Shown: one piece after another, positions 36,257 to 44,757 of the stretch
How positions within the stretch are numbered: the stretch's first letter is position 1
How the letters are laid out: each line of letters begins with the position of its first letter
Origin: JAEXZL01 sp049943125
GTDB taxonomy: Bacteria > Bacillota > Clostridia > Clostridiales > Clostridiaceae
Assembly (NCBI RefSeq): GCF_049943125.1
Contig: NZ_CP188040.1
Coordinates: forward strand, 2,046,001-2,110,000
DNA length: 64,000 bases
Direction: 5' to 3'
The notes under the pieces: model-generated
Database searches by the model: none
What the model was told of the DNA's origin: nothing
Seen by the model: only the letters and a program-made list of their open reading frames with translations
Position numbers and translations under genes: made by a program

Positions 36257-37711
36257 ATGGGAAATCATACTATGTTCCAGTATTTTGAATGGTATCTAGA
36301 AAACGATGGACAGCATTGGAAGAGACTGAAGGAGGATGCAAAGGAGCTTGCTGATATAGGTATAACAGCCCTATGGATTCCACCAGCGTATAAAGCAATA
36401 GCTCAAGGTGATGTAGGCTATGCTACCTATGACCTTTATGATCTTGGAGAGTTTGATCAGAAGGGTACTGTAAGAACAAAATATGGTACTAAAGAGGAGC
36501 TTAAGGAAGCAATAAAGGAGCTGCACAGACATAAGATTCAGGTATATCTCGATGCTGTTTTGAATCATAAGGCTGGGGCAGATAAAACGGAAAGATTTAT
36601 GGCAGAAGAGGTAGATTCTGAAAATAGAATGGATGTTTTAACTGAACCCTATGAAATTGAAGGTTGGACAAGTTTTTTATTCCCTGGAAGAGGGGATAAA
36701 TATTCAGATTTTAAATGGAACTGGTGTCATTTTACAGGAACAGATATAAATGTGGATACAGGAAAGAATGCTATATATAGGATAATAGGAGAGCATAAGT
36801 TTTGGTCTGATGAGGTGGACAAAGAATTTGGTAATTATGATTATTTGATGTTTGCAGACATAGACTATGAGCATCCTGAGGTTTATAATGAGATTATAAA
36901 GTGGGGAGCTTGGATAGTATCAGAGCTGGAGCTGGATGGTTTCAGGCTTGATGCTATAAAACACATAAAGAGATCCTTTATAATGGATTTCTTAACTAAG
37001 GTTAGAGAAGCCGCTAATAAGGAAGACCTTTATGTGGTAGCAGAATACTGGGTTAATGATATAATGGCTCTTCAAGAAACCCTTGAGAGTATAGATCACG
37101 GGATAGATTTATTTGACGTAGCTCTTCATTATAAATTTCATGAAGCCGCTAAGGCAGGAAAGGATTATGATTTATCTAAGATATTTCAGGATACTCTTGT
37201 GGAGAAAAACCCTATCCATGCGGTAACCTTTGTGGACAATCACGACTCACAGCTTGGTCAATCATTAGAATCCTGGGTGGAGGACTGGTTTAAACCCTTA
37301 GCCTATGGAATGATACTTCTGTGGAAGGATGGTTATCCCTGTGTATTTTATGGTGATTATTACGGCATAGGAGGAGAAAATCCTTTAGATGGGAAAAAGG
37401 ATATCCTAGATAAGCTTCTATATATAAGAAAGCATTATGCTTATGGTGATCAGACAGAATACTTAGACCACCCCAATGTTATCGGTTGGGTAAGAAATGG
37501 GGATCTGGAGTTTGAGGATTCTGGTTGTGCAGTTCTAATAAGCAATGGAGACGATGGGGATAAGCTTATGCATGTAGGAGAGGAAAGAGAAGGAGAGGTC
37601 TGGGTAGACTATCTGAGAGGAATAGAAGAAGAGGTTATCATTGGAGAGGATGGTTGTGGGCTCTTTAAGGTAAAAGGAGGCTCCATTTCTGTCTGGATAA
37701 AGAAGTCATAG
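36257..37711 (+). CDS. Cytoplasmic alpha-amylase (GH13_5)
   Basis: 484-residue glycoside hydrolase that cuts internal alpha-1,4-glucan bonds. It starts MGNHTMFQYFEWY, the N-terminus of the liquefying type without its signal peptide, so it should act on intracellular glycogen or maltodextrin. The catalytic set is D232 (in FRLDAIKHI), E263 (in VVAEYW) and D330 (in VDNHDSQ), nearly the same numbering as B. licheniformis amylase. The ATG at 36257 follows GGTGATT. The stop is only 11 bp from cobC with no terminator, an unusual partner. Confidence 0.93.
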   Translation: MGNHTMFQYFEWYLENDGQHWKRLKEDAKELADIGITALWIPPAYKAIAQGDVGYATYDLYDLGEFDQKGTVRTKYGTKEELKEAIKELHRHKIQVYLDAVLNHKAGADKTERFMAEEVDSENRMDVLTEPYEIEGWTSFLFPGRGDKYSDFKWNWCHFTGTDINVDTGKNAIYRIIGEHKFWSDEVDKEFGNYDYLMFADIDYEHPEVYNEIIKWGAWIVSELELDGFRLDAIKHIKRSFIMDFLTKVREAANKEDLYVVAEYWVNDIMALQETLESIDHGIDLFDVALHYKFHEAAKAGKDYDLSKIFQDTLVEKNPIHAVTFVDNHDSQLGQSLESWVEDWFKPLAYGMILLWKDGYPCVFYGDYYGIGGENPLDGKKDILDKLLYIRKHYAYGDQTEYLDHPNVIGWVRNGDLEFEDSGCAVLISNGDDGDKLMHVGEEREGEVWVDYLRGIEEEVIIGEDGCGLFKVKGGSISVWIKKS

Positions 37712-37722
37712 GAGGGAGCTAA

Positions 37723-38325
37723 TTGAGGTTATATTTGACAAGGCATGGAGAGACAGAAGGTAACTTTAACGGCAGATACTGCGGTATATGCGATACTCCA
37801 CTTACGGAAAGAGGGAAGGCTCAGGGGTTAGAGCTTTCCCTTAAGCTCCGTGGAATTCATTTCGATGATATTTATGTAAGTCCGTTAAAAAGATGTAGAG
37901 AAACTCTTTCCCTTGCTCTGGAAAATGAGGCTTTAGGAAGAGAAGAGGAGAGGCTTCGGGAAAGGAGCTTTGGAATCTTTGAAAATAAAACCTATGAAGA
38001 AATTTTAGAGAGGTATCCTGAGGAAGAGAGATTGTGGTCAATGGATTGGAAAAACTATAGGCTTCCAGGAGGGGAGAGCACCTCAGAGGCTTATGAAAGA
38101 ATAAAGTCTTTTGTTAAGGAGCTGGAAGAACAGGCAAAAATGGAGGATGCTTTAGAGGAGAGGGAGATACTGATTGTAACTCATGGAGGGATAATTAAGC
38201 TCTTTCTTTGTTATGTACTGGGAGAAAACCTTGATTTATTCTGGAAGCTAAAGTCCGATACTGCTTCTGTCAGTATATTAAACTGCTCCCAGGGCTTTTG
38301 GTCTATTGAGAAGGTTAACTTTTAA
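37723..38325 (+). CDS. cobC: Histidine phosphatase, alpha-ribazole phosphatase (CobC-like)
   Basis: 200-residue cytosolic phosphoglycerate-mutase-like phosphatase. The catalytic RHGE (LTRHGETEGN) is at the N-terminus and the second histidine is in VTHGGIIKLF. The family includes CobC, which removes phosphate from alpha-ribazole 5'-phosphate or cobalamin 5'-phosphate. The assignment rests on position: cobU and cobS follow. Starts at TTG with GGAGGGAG 6 nt upstream. Confidence 0.85.
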   Translation: MRLYLTRHGETEGNFNGRYCGICDTPLTERGKAQGLELSLKLRGIHFDDIYVSPLKRCRETLSLALENEALGREEERLRERSFGIFENKTYEEILERYPEEERLWSMDWKNYRLPGGESTSEAYERIKSFVKELEEQAKMEDALEEREILIVTHGGIIKLFLCYVLGENLDLFWKLKSDTASVSILNCSQGFWSIEKVNF

Positions 38326-38377
38326 AATATGGGAGTTAGATTTAGAATAAAATTACGTAAACATAGGGGATGATAGA

Positions 38378-38926
38378 GTGGGAAGAGTAATTCTTATAAC
38401 TGGAGGAACTAGAAGTGGTAAATCAACCTTTGGAGAAAGTCTTTTAAAGGATGAAAAGGAAGTATTATATATAGCTACCTCAAAGATTACTGATCAGGAG
38501 ATGGAGGAAAGGGTAAGGCGTCATAGGGAAAGAAGGCCGGCAGTATGGGATACCCATGAAGGCTATAGAAACTTGTCACAGATCATAAAGGAAAGCCACA
38601 AAAAATTTATCCTTTTTGAATGTGTGGGCACCATGATAACCAATATTCTTTTTGATGAGGAGAGGGATTTTGAAGCCATTGATAAGAATCAAATAGCAGA
38701 CATAGAAAAGGATATTAACCTTGAGCTTAAAAATCTTGTGGATACCTGTAATAGCTTAGATAGAACTCTTATCATAATTACTAATGAGGTTGGTATGGGA
38801 TTAGTATCAGAATACCCCTTAGGAAGAATTTTTACAGACATTATAGGTAGGGCAAATCAACAGCTAGGAGCCTTATGCAGTGAGGCTTATTTTGTTGCCT
38901 GTGGTATACCCTTAAGGCTTAAGTAG
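38378..38926 (+). CDS. cobU: Adenosylcobinamide kinase / guanylyltransferase
   Basis: 182-residue bifunctional enzyme converting adenosylcobinamide to the phosphate and then to GDP-cobinamide. The P-loop is GGTRSGKSTF at residues 8-17, with the RRPAVWDTHEG region that carries the guanylylated histidine in the family and later TNEVGMG. Starts at GTG (38378). It ends 8 bp before cobS. Confidence 0.93.
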   Translation: MGRVILITGGTRSGKSTFGESLLKDEKEVLYIATSKITDQEMEERVRRHRERRPAVWDTHEGYRNLSQIIKESHKKFILFECVGTMITNILFDEERDFEAIDKNQIADIEKDINLELKNLVDTCNSLDRTLIIITNEVGMGLVSEYPLGRIFTDIIGRANQQLGALCSEAYFVACGIPLRLK

Positions 38927-38934
38927 GAGGAGCT

Positions 38935-39684
38935 ATGAAGAAATATTATCAGGATTTTTTACTTATGGTTCAGCTGCTCACAAGGATTCCTGTAAGGAAG
39001 GAGCTTCCCTGTAGAGATGAGAACTTTAGAAGGGGGGCATATTTTTTCTTTGTTATAGGAATTATTATAGGTTCTCTTCAATATGCTTTTTATAGGTTAT
39101 TGGATGGTAATATACCAGATTATTCAATTTCTATCCTATTAATACTCATAGATGTGTTTATTACGGGAGGCTTCCATATAGATGGCTTTGGAGATAGCTG
39201 TGATGGCTTCTTTGCCGCTAAAGGGAGAGATAAGGTATTAGATATAATGAAGGACAGTAGAATTGGAACCTTCGCTGCCATAGGGATAATTATTAATCTT
39301 CTAATTAAATTTGAAGCTTACAAATTTATTGCTGTAAATGGTGAATTCAGTGGAATTCTGTTTTTTATTCCAATGATTAGCAGAGCGGCTATGGTTTTTT
39401 TATGCCTAATTGGTAGGCCGGCTAAGGAAGGAGGCCTAGGTAACCTTTTTATAAATAACGTGGGCATTGGTCAATTGCTAGTTAATATTTTAGGTACAGC
39501 AGCTATGGGCTTTATAGCAGGAATAGGCCTTGAGACTCTCATGTTTTATTTAATCGCTGTATCAGTAGTAGCTTGGTTATTCAATAAGCTTTGTGAGGAT
39601 AAAATAGGTGGTATAACTGGAGATTCTTTAGGTGCTATAAATGAGCTGGTAACTCTGACTCTTCTTTTATTTATTACTATATAA
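38935..39684 (+). CDS. cobS: Adenosylcobinamide-GDP ribazoletransferase (cobalamin synthase)
   Basis: 249-residue integral membrane enzyme that joins alpha-ribazole(-phosphate) to GDP-cobinamide. The conserved N-terminal LLTRIPV and the acidic metal motif GGFHIDGFGDSCDGFFA are present, followed by MKDSRIGTFA and the late GGITGDSLGA. Five to seven hydrophobic segments. It completes nucleotide-loop assembly with cobU and cobC; cobT and corrin-ring genes are not in the window. Confidence 0.94.
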   Translation: MKKYYQDFLLMVQLLTRIPVRKELPCRDENFRRGAYFFFVIGIIIGSLQYAFYRLLDGNIPDYSISILLILIDVFITGGFHIDGFGDSCDGFFAAKGRDKVLDIMKDSRIGTFAAIGIIINLLIKFEAYKFIAVNGEFSGILFFIPMISRAAMVFLCLIGRPAKEGGLGNLFINNVGIGQLLVNILGTAAMGFIAGIGLETLMFYLIAVSVVAWLFNKLCEDKIGGITGDSLGAINELVTLTLLLFITI

Positions 39685-39716
39685 CTTGGAAATCTGTTAT
39701 AAGTTAAAAGCTATGG

Positions 39717-39745
39717 TTGAAATTGTATAATAATATAACTATAAT
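39717..39745 (+). promoter_or_regulatory. Promoter of the cobalamin-transport transcript
   Basis: TTGAAA at 39717-39722, a 17-bp spacer and perfect TATAAT at 39740-39745, just before the B12 riboswitch. Confidence 0.75.
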
Positions 39746-39779
39746 ATAGTAGAAGTATAAGTGATATTAACTAAATAGT

Positions 39780-40050
39780 TGTCATAGGTGCCTTTTTAAA
39801 GGTGAAAAGGGAATGTGGTGCAAGTCCACAACAACCCCCGTTACTGTAATTGAGGACTGAACCTTAGTGTAACCACCTCTGTTTTGGAGGGAAGGATAAG
39901 GGAAGGGAAGATTCAAAAGTCAGGAGACCTGCCTGTGATTTATTTCTTATAAGCCTTCGGTGGGAGGGTGTTAGAAGCAGGGGATTTATCATCTTCTCTA
40001 ATGAAAATTAGAATTCTAATAACGCCATGCCGAAGCATAGCGTTTTTTAT
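39780..40050 (+). promoter_or_regulatory. Cobalamin riboswitch with terminator
   Basis: Conserved B12-element pieces are seen in order: GGTGCC, AAGGGAATGTGGTGCAAGTC, the B12 box region CCCCCGTTACTGTAAT, and AAGTCAGGAGACCTGCC, to about 39990. A terminator follows at 40021-40050 (AACGCCATGC / GCATAGCGTT plus six T). Ligand binding should favour termination and reduce uptake-gene expression when cobalamin is abundant. Confidence 0.93.
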
Positions 40051-40107
40051 TTTGCATGAAATTAAAGAATAGAAGAGCTCTGTTCTTTAGAAAAGGGAGG
40101 GAAAGAA

Positions 40108-41037
40108 ATGAAAAGATTAAAAGGTATTATTATACTTATGACAGCCATGGTATTCATGATGATTTTTTCTGCATGCACCAATGAGGATGTGGCTAAAGGC
40201 AATGGTGAAAATGGAGCTGATGGTTACTATCCCATAGCTATAGAGGACTCCTTGGGAGAAAGCTTAGAGATAAAGGCGGAGCCTCAGAGAGTGATAGCGC
40301 TAGCTCCTAATATAACAGAAATGCTCTATGCCTTAGACTTAGGAGATAAGGTAGTTGGAAGGAACAGCTATTCTGATTATCCAGAAGAGGTGTTGGAGGT
40401 AGAGACCGTGGGAGATTTTGTGGATTTAGATATAGAGAAGATTGCTGAGCTTCAGCCAGATGTGGTTATAGCCTCAACCTTCTTTGATGAGGATCTTCAA
40501 AATAAGTTTAAAGAGCTTGGTATTATAGTTATTACACTATACGATGAAAATAGCTTTGAAGGAGTTTATGAAGGGATTGAAGTTTTAGGAAAGGTCTTCA
40601 ATGTAGAAGAGAAGGCAGAAGAGGAAATAAGTAGGATAAAGGCTGAGGTGGAGGAGGTTCAAAGCCTCGTTAAGGATGCTGAAAAGCCTAGCGTTTATTA
40701 TGTTGTAGACTATGGCCAGTCAGGAGACTATACAGCCACCGGTGAGACCTTTATAAGCAGGATGATAGAAATTGCTGGTGGAGAAAATATTGCTAAGGAT
40801 ATTACAGGCTGGGTTTATAGCAAAGAGCAGCTGATTGAACAGGATCCTGATATAATACTTCTTTCTCCTTATTATTATGAGGGCTTTATCTCAGGAGAGG
40901 GTTATAAAGAGCTTTCTGCAGTTAAGAATGAAAAGGTCTATGTAGTGGATAACAATCTTTTAGATAGACAAGGCCCTAGAGCTGGGAAGGCAGTGGAAGA
41001 GCTAGCAAAGATATTACATCCTGAGCTCTATAAATAA
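40108..41037 (+). CDS. btuF: Cobalamin-type ABC transporter substrate-binding lipoprotein (BtuF-like)
   Basis: 309 residues. Lipoprotein signal with lipobox FSAC at about residues 20-23, then a class III periplasmic-binding fold with RVIALAPNITEMLYAL near the start, a region typical of BtuF. Extracytoplasmic, tethered to the membrane. The B12 riboswitch directly upstream makes corrinoid the likely ligand rather than iron-siderophore, which shares the fold. Confidence 0.9.
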   Translation: MKRLKGIIILMTAMVFMMIFSACTNEDVAKGNGENGADGYYPIAIEDSLGESLEIKAEPQRVIALAPNITEMLYALDLGDKVVGRNSYSDYPEEVLEVETVGDFVDLDIEKIAELQPDVVIASTFFDEDLQNKFKELGIIVITLYDENSFEGVYEGIEVLGKVFNVEEKAEEEISRIKAEVEEVQSLVKDAEKPSVYYVVDYGQSGDYTATGETFISRMIEIAGGENIAKDITGWVYSKEQLIEQDPDIILLSPYYYEGFISGEGYKELSAVKNEKVYVVDNNLLDRQGPRAGKAVEELAKILHPELYK

Positions 41038-41072
41038 TGATTAAATTAAGCAGTTAAGAAAGAGGACGACAT

Positions 41073-42119
41073 ATGGTTAAGTGGATAGGTAGAAATAAAA
41101 AAAAGGCCTTTCTATTTCTATTATTAATATTTATTTTTTTGGTGCTTGTAGCTATTACCTTGGGAACAGCTAGCATGAGTATTGGAGAGGCCTTTTATGC
41201 TCTTATAAAGCCTATTCCTATTTTGGGGGAGCTTGTATCCCATGAGACTTCTACAGCCTCAGGAGTTATTATTTATAAAATTAGATTGCCAAGAATACTC
41301 ATGGCTTCTTTAGTAGGAATGGGGCTCAGCGTGGTAGGAACCTCCTTTCAGGCGGTTTTCAGAAATCCCATGGCAGATCCCTATGTTCTGGGCATATCCT
41401 CAGGAGGAGCCTTGGGAGCTGCAATAGCAATGCTTTTAACTGCCTGGGGGTATTCATTGCCCTTCAGTGCCGTGACTATATTTGCCTTTGCAGGAGCTCT
41501 TATTACTTCCTTTTTGGTATATAATATTGCAAGAGTAGGCAACAGCCTTCCTACGGTTAACCTGCTTTTAGCAGGAATAGCTATAAGTTATCTTTTATCT
41601 GCCTGCCTTTCTATACTAATGGTGTTTAATAGCAATTATATGGAAAGGATAGTATTCTGGACCTTAGGGAGCTTTAATGCTGCTAGCTATAGTCAGCTTG
41701 GAATAGTAGCGCCGGTAATCTTCATTGGTACCATATTAATGTATGGACTATCAAGAGATTTGAACCTAATGCTCACGGGAGAGGAATCTGCTAAAAGCTT
41801 GGGTATAGAGGTGGAGAAGGTTAAAAAGCTCATTATAATCATAGGCTCCTTAATAGTAGCTGCAGCGGTAGCCTTTTCTGGAGTTATAGGCTTTGTAGGA
41901 CTTTTAGTACCACACATGCTGAGAATGGTTTTAGGGCCTAATCATAAGAGTCTAATACCCTTTTCTGCCCTGGGGGGAGCTATATTTCTTTTATTCTCCG
42001 ATACTGCTGCTAGATCCATACTGCCAAGCTCAGAGCTTCCCGTAGGAGCAGTAACAGCTCTCATAGGAGCACCCTACTTCATATTTTTATTTTTAAAGTA
42101 TAAGAAGAGGGGGATGTAG
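41073..42119 (+). CDS. btuC: FecCD-family ABC permease (BtuC-like)
   Basis: 348-residue permease with about ten hydrophobic segments. Family motifs are visible: RLPRILMASLVGMGLSVVG near the N-terminus, NPMADPYVLGISSGGALGAA in the middle, and GFVGLLVPHMLRM close to the C-terminus where it contacts the ATPase. Lies 35 bp after btuF and 1 bp before the ATPase gene. Confidence 0.92.
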   Translation: MVKWIGRNKKKAFLFLLLIFIFLVLVAITLGTASMSIGEAFYALIKPIPILGELVSHETSTASGVIIYKIRLPRILMASLVGMGLSVVGTSFQAVFRNPMADPYVLGISSGGALGAAIAMLLTAWGYSLPFSAVTIFAFAGALITSFLVYNIARVGNSLPTVNLLLAGIAISYLLSACLSILMVFNSNYMERIVFWTLGSFNAASYSQLGIVAPVIFIGTILMYGLSRDLNLMLTGEESAKSLGIEVEKVKKLIIIIGSLIVAAAVAFSGVIGFVGLLVPHMLRMVLGPNHKSLIPFSALGGAIFLLFSDTAARSILPSSELPVGAVTALIGAPYFIFLFLKYKKRGM

Positions 42120-42120
42120 T

Positions 42121-42894
42121 ATGGATAGTACTGTAAAAGTTCAGGGATTAAGCTTTAGCTATGGTAAGGATGAAATTTTAAAGGATATAAACCTCTCCTT
42201 TGAGAGGGGTAAATTTTACTCTATCATAGGTCCTAATGGATCTGGGAAAACGACACTCCTTAAGAATATAGGTAAGACCTTTAATGTTCCTAAGAATAAT
42301 ATATTCCTATTAAATGAAGATATTTATTCTATGAATAATAAGGAGGTAGCAAAAACTCTTGCGGTGGTTCCTCAAAATATAGCCATAGAATATGATTTTA
42401 CTACCTATGAGGTGGTATTGATGTCGAGAACCCCATTTAAAAAGAGGTTTCAGGATTATAATAGTGAGGATTTTGACAGGGTTCAAAGGGCAATGAAGCT
42501 AACGGATACCTGGGAGCTAAAGGATAAGCCCATAACCTCCTTAAGCGGGGGAGAACAGCAGAGAGTTATAGCTGCTAGAGCACTGTGCCAGGATACTCCC
42601 ATAGTGCTTTTGGATGAACCCACCTCCCATTTAGATATACAGCATCAGATTAGCTTTTTAAATATCTTCAAGGAGCTGAAGACAAAGCTAACAGTAATAG
42701 CGGTTATGCATGATCTTAATTTAGCCTCTCTGTACAGCGATGAAATTATACTTTTAAGTAAAGGAAGTGTATTGGCTACCGGTTCTCCTTCTAAGGTGAT
42801 AAACAGGGAGAATATTAAGAATGTATATGGGATAGAGGTGGATATAATAAGGAATACCTCTAACGGTTCTCCTTATATACTTATAAAAATATAG
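42121..42894 (+). CDS. btuD: ABC transporter ATPase (BtuD/FecE-like)
   Basis: 257-residue ATPase that powers uptake. Walker A is GPNGSGKTTLLK at about residues 37-48, Q-loop VVPQN, signature LSGGEQQR, Walker B VLLDEPTSHLD and switch histidine MHDLN. It begins 1 bp after the permease stop, so it is translationally coupled. Completes a riboswitch-controlled corrinoid importer. Confidence 0.94.
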   Translation: MDSTVKVQGLSFSYGKDEILKDINLSFERGKFYSIIGPNGSGKTTLLKNIGKTFNVPKNNIFLLNEDIYSMNNKEVAKTLAVVPQNIAIEYDFTTYEVVLMSRTPFKKRFQDYNSEDFDRVQRAMKLTDTWELKDKPITSLSGGEQQRVIAARALCQDTPIVLLDEPTSHLDIQHQISFLNIFKELKTKLTVIAVMHDLNLASLYSDEIILLSKGSVLATGSPSKVINRENIKNVYGIEVDIIRNTSNGSPYILIKI

Positions 42895-42908
42895 CTGAAA
42901 AACAAAAA

Positions 42909-42946
42909 AGACCTGTCTTAAAGTTGATACTAAGACGGGTCTTAAC
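42909..42946. terminator. Terminator-like hairpin
   Basis: Stem AAGACCTGTCTTA / TAAGACGGGTCTT after the ATPase gene. The T run is better on the minus strand, although the only gene it can serve is on the plus strand. Confidence 0.55.
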
Positions 42947-43120
42947 TGCATAAACAGTTAAAAATCATATTTAGATTATCGGTAAGTAAATTATATTATT
43001 ACCTGGGAGACTTGTCAATATTAACTAAATTTATGCTATAGCTGTTTGTTAAGATTATACGTAATATATTAGTTATTATAAAAGATGCGACTTATTATTT
43101 AGAATTGTGAAATAATTATG

Positions 43121-43149
43121 TTGACTTTCAAATATTTATATGATATAAA
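43121..43149 (+). promoter_or_regulatory. Promoter of the alaA T-box transcript
   Basis: TTGACT at 43121-43126, a 17-bp spacer and TATAAA at 43144-43149. Confidence 0.7.
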
Positions 43150-43154
43150 TATTG

Positions 43155-43442
43155 ATAATTTAAAAAATAGTGATGATAAGAAGGAGTAAATATTATTTTT
43201 CGTTTCAGAGAAAAGATGTTTGGTGAAAATCTTACGAGGATAATATTGAAGCAGTCTTTGAGCTATGAATCCGAAAAATCTATTTTTAGTAGGCTTCATG
43301 GGAGCTTCCGCCCTTAGAAGGAAGCAGCACATAATATTTTTGTGCTGACAGAGTGCAGAGAGATAGTTGTCTCTGAATTTAGGTGGTAACACGGATGAGA
43401 GTTCGCCCTAAGCTTTTTTATAAAGCTTGGGGCTTTTTTATT
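43155..43442 (+). promoter_or_regulatory. T-box leader, alanine (GCA) specifier
   Basis: The stem I arms AATATTAT / ATAATATT close a specifier loop reading GAAGCAGTC; GCA at 43251-43253 is in the canonical position after GAA, so tRNA-Ala is expected. The T-box sequence AGGTGGTAACACGG starts at 43381, followed by the terminator GCCCTAAGCTTT / AAAGCTTGGGGC plus T run (43404-43440). Uncharged tRNA-Ala would allow readthrough into alaA. Confidence 0.88.
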
Positions 43443-43474
43443 TAACAAAAATAAATGAGAGAAGAGGAAGTAAT

Positions 43475-44689
43475 ATGAGAACCTTTGATAAATCCATTAA
43501 GCTGGATAATGTTTGTTATGATGTTAGAGGACCTGTAGTTGATGAAGCAGATAGGATGATTGCTAATAATATTGAGATTTTGAAGCTTAATATAGGCAAT
43601 CCAGCTCCCTTTGGCTTTAGTGCCCCAGAGTCACTGATAAAGGATATGATGAGTAATCTCATTAACTGCCAGGGGTATTCAGACTCAAAGGGACTAAAGG
43701 ATGCAAGGGAAGCTATAATGAAATATAGCGAAAAAAAGAATCTACCTAATGTCAAGGTAGATGATATTTATACGGGCAATGGAGTAAGTGAGTTAATTAC
43801 CATGTCTATGCAGGGCCTTCTCAATGAAGGAGATGAGATATTGATACCATCCCCTGACTATCCTTTATGGACAGGCGCTGCAAATCTAGCAGGGGGTAAG
43901 CCTGTTCATTATATATGTGATGAGGGGTCAAATTGGTATCCAGATATTCAAGACATTGAAAAAAAGGTTAACGATAAAACTAAAGGGATAGTTGTAATTA
44001 ATCCTAATAATCCTACAGGAGCACTTTATCCTAAGGCGGTTTTACAAAAGATAGTAGATATAGCAAGGAAGCATGAGCTGATCATTTTTGCTGATGAGAT
44101 ATATGATAGGCTTGTTATGGATGGGAAGGAACACGTGTCTATAGCTTCCTTAGCTCCAGATTTATTTTGTGTAACCTTTAATGGATTATCAAAGTCCCAT
44201 AGAATTGCTGGCTTTAGATGTGGTTGGATGGTTCTAAGCGGTCCTAAGGACAGGGCTAAGGGCTATATAGAAGGTCTTAATATGCTCTCTTCCATGAGGC
44301 TTTGTGCCAATGTACCCTCTCAATCAATAATAAAGACTGCTATAGAGGAATATAATTCAGCTGATGAGCTGTTAGCTCCAGGTGGTAGGATATACGAGCA
44401 GAGAGAATTTGTATATAATGCAGTGAATTCAATACCAGGGCTCAGTGTTGTAAAGCCAGAGGGCGCTTTCTATATGTTTCCTAAAATTGATGTTAAGAAA
44501 TTTAATATAACCAGTGATGAGAAATTCGTTCTGGACTTTTTAAGGGAGCAGAAGGTCTTAATGGTTCATGGTGGAGGCTTCAATTGGAGAGAACCAGATC
44601 ATTTTAGAATAGTATATCTTCCTGAGGTATCACAGCTTAAAATAGCTATGGACAAGCTAGAAGTATTCTTGAGGGGCTACAGACAATAA
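43475..44689 (+). CDS. alaA: Alanine aminotransferase-type PLP enzyme
   Basis: 404-residue class I aminotransferase. It is strikingly like E. coli AlaA: the N-terminal LDNVCYDVRGPVV, then LNIGNPAPFGF, DIYTGNGVSELI and RLCANVPSQ are shared. The PLP lysine is in NGLSKSHRIAG. The reaction is pyruvate + glutamate to alanine + 2-oxoglutarate. The alanine-specific T-box leader independently supports an alanine role. ATG at 43475 has GAGGAAG upstream; the frame is open back into the terminator. Confidence 0.93.
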   Translation: MRTFDKSIKLDNVCYDVRGPVVDEADRMIANNIEILKLNIGNPAPFGFSAPESLIKDMMSNLINCQGYSDSKGLKDAREAIMKYSEKKNLPNVKVDDIYTGNGVSELITMSMQGLLNEGDEILIPSPDYPLWTGAANLAGGKPVHYICDEGSNWYPDIQDIEKKVNDKTKGIVVINPNNPTGALYPKAVLQKIVDIARKHELIIFADEIYDRLVMDGKEHVSIASLAPDLFCVTFNGLSKSHRIAGFRCGWMVLSGPKDRAKGYIEGLNMLSSMRLCANVPSQSIIKTAIEEYNSADELLAPGGRIYEQREFVYNAVNSIPGLSVVKPEGAFYMFPKIDVKKFNITSDEKFVLDFLREQKVLMVHGGGFNWREPDHFRIVYLPEVSQLKIAMDKLEVFLRGYRQ

Positions 44690-44757
44690 TATTTAATTGC
44701 TAATATTTCATAATAATCTTATAATTTATATAATAGTAAATTTTAGGAGGACATCAT

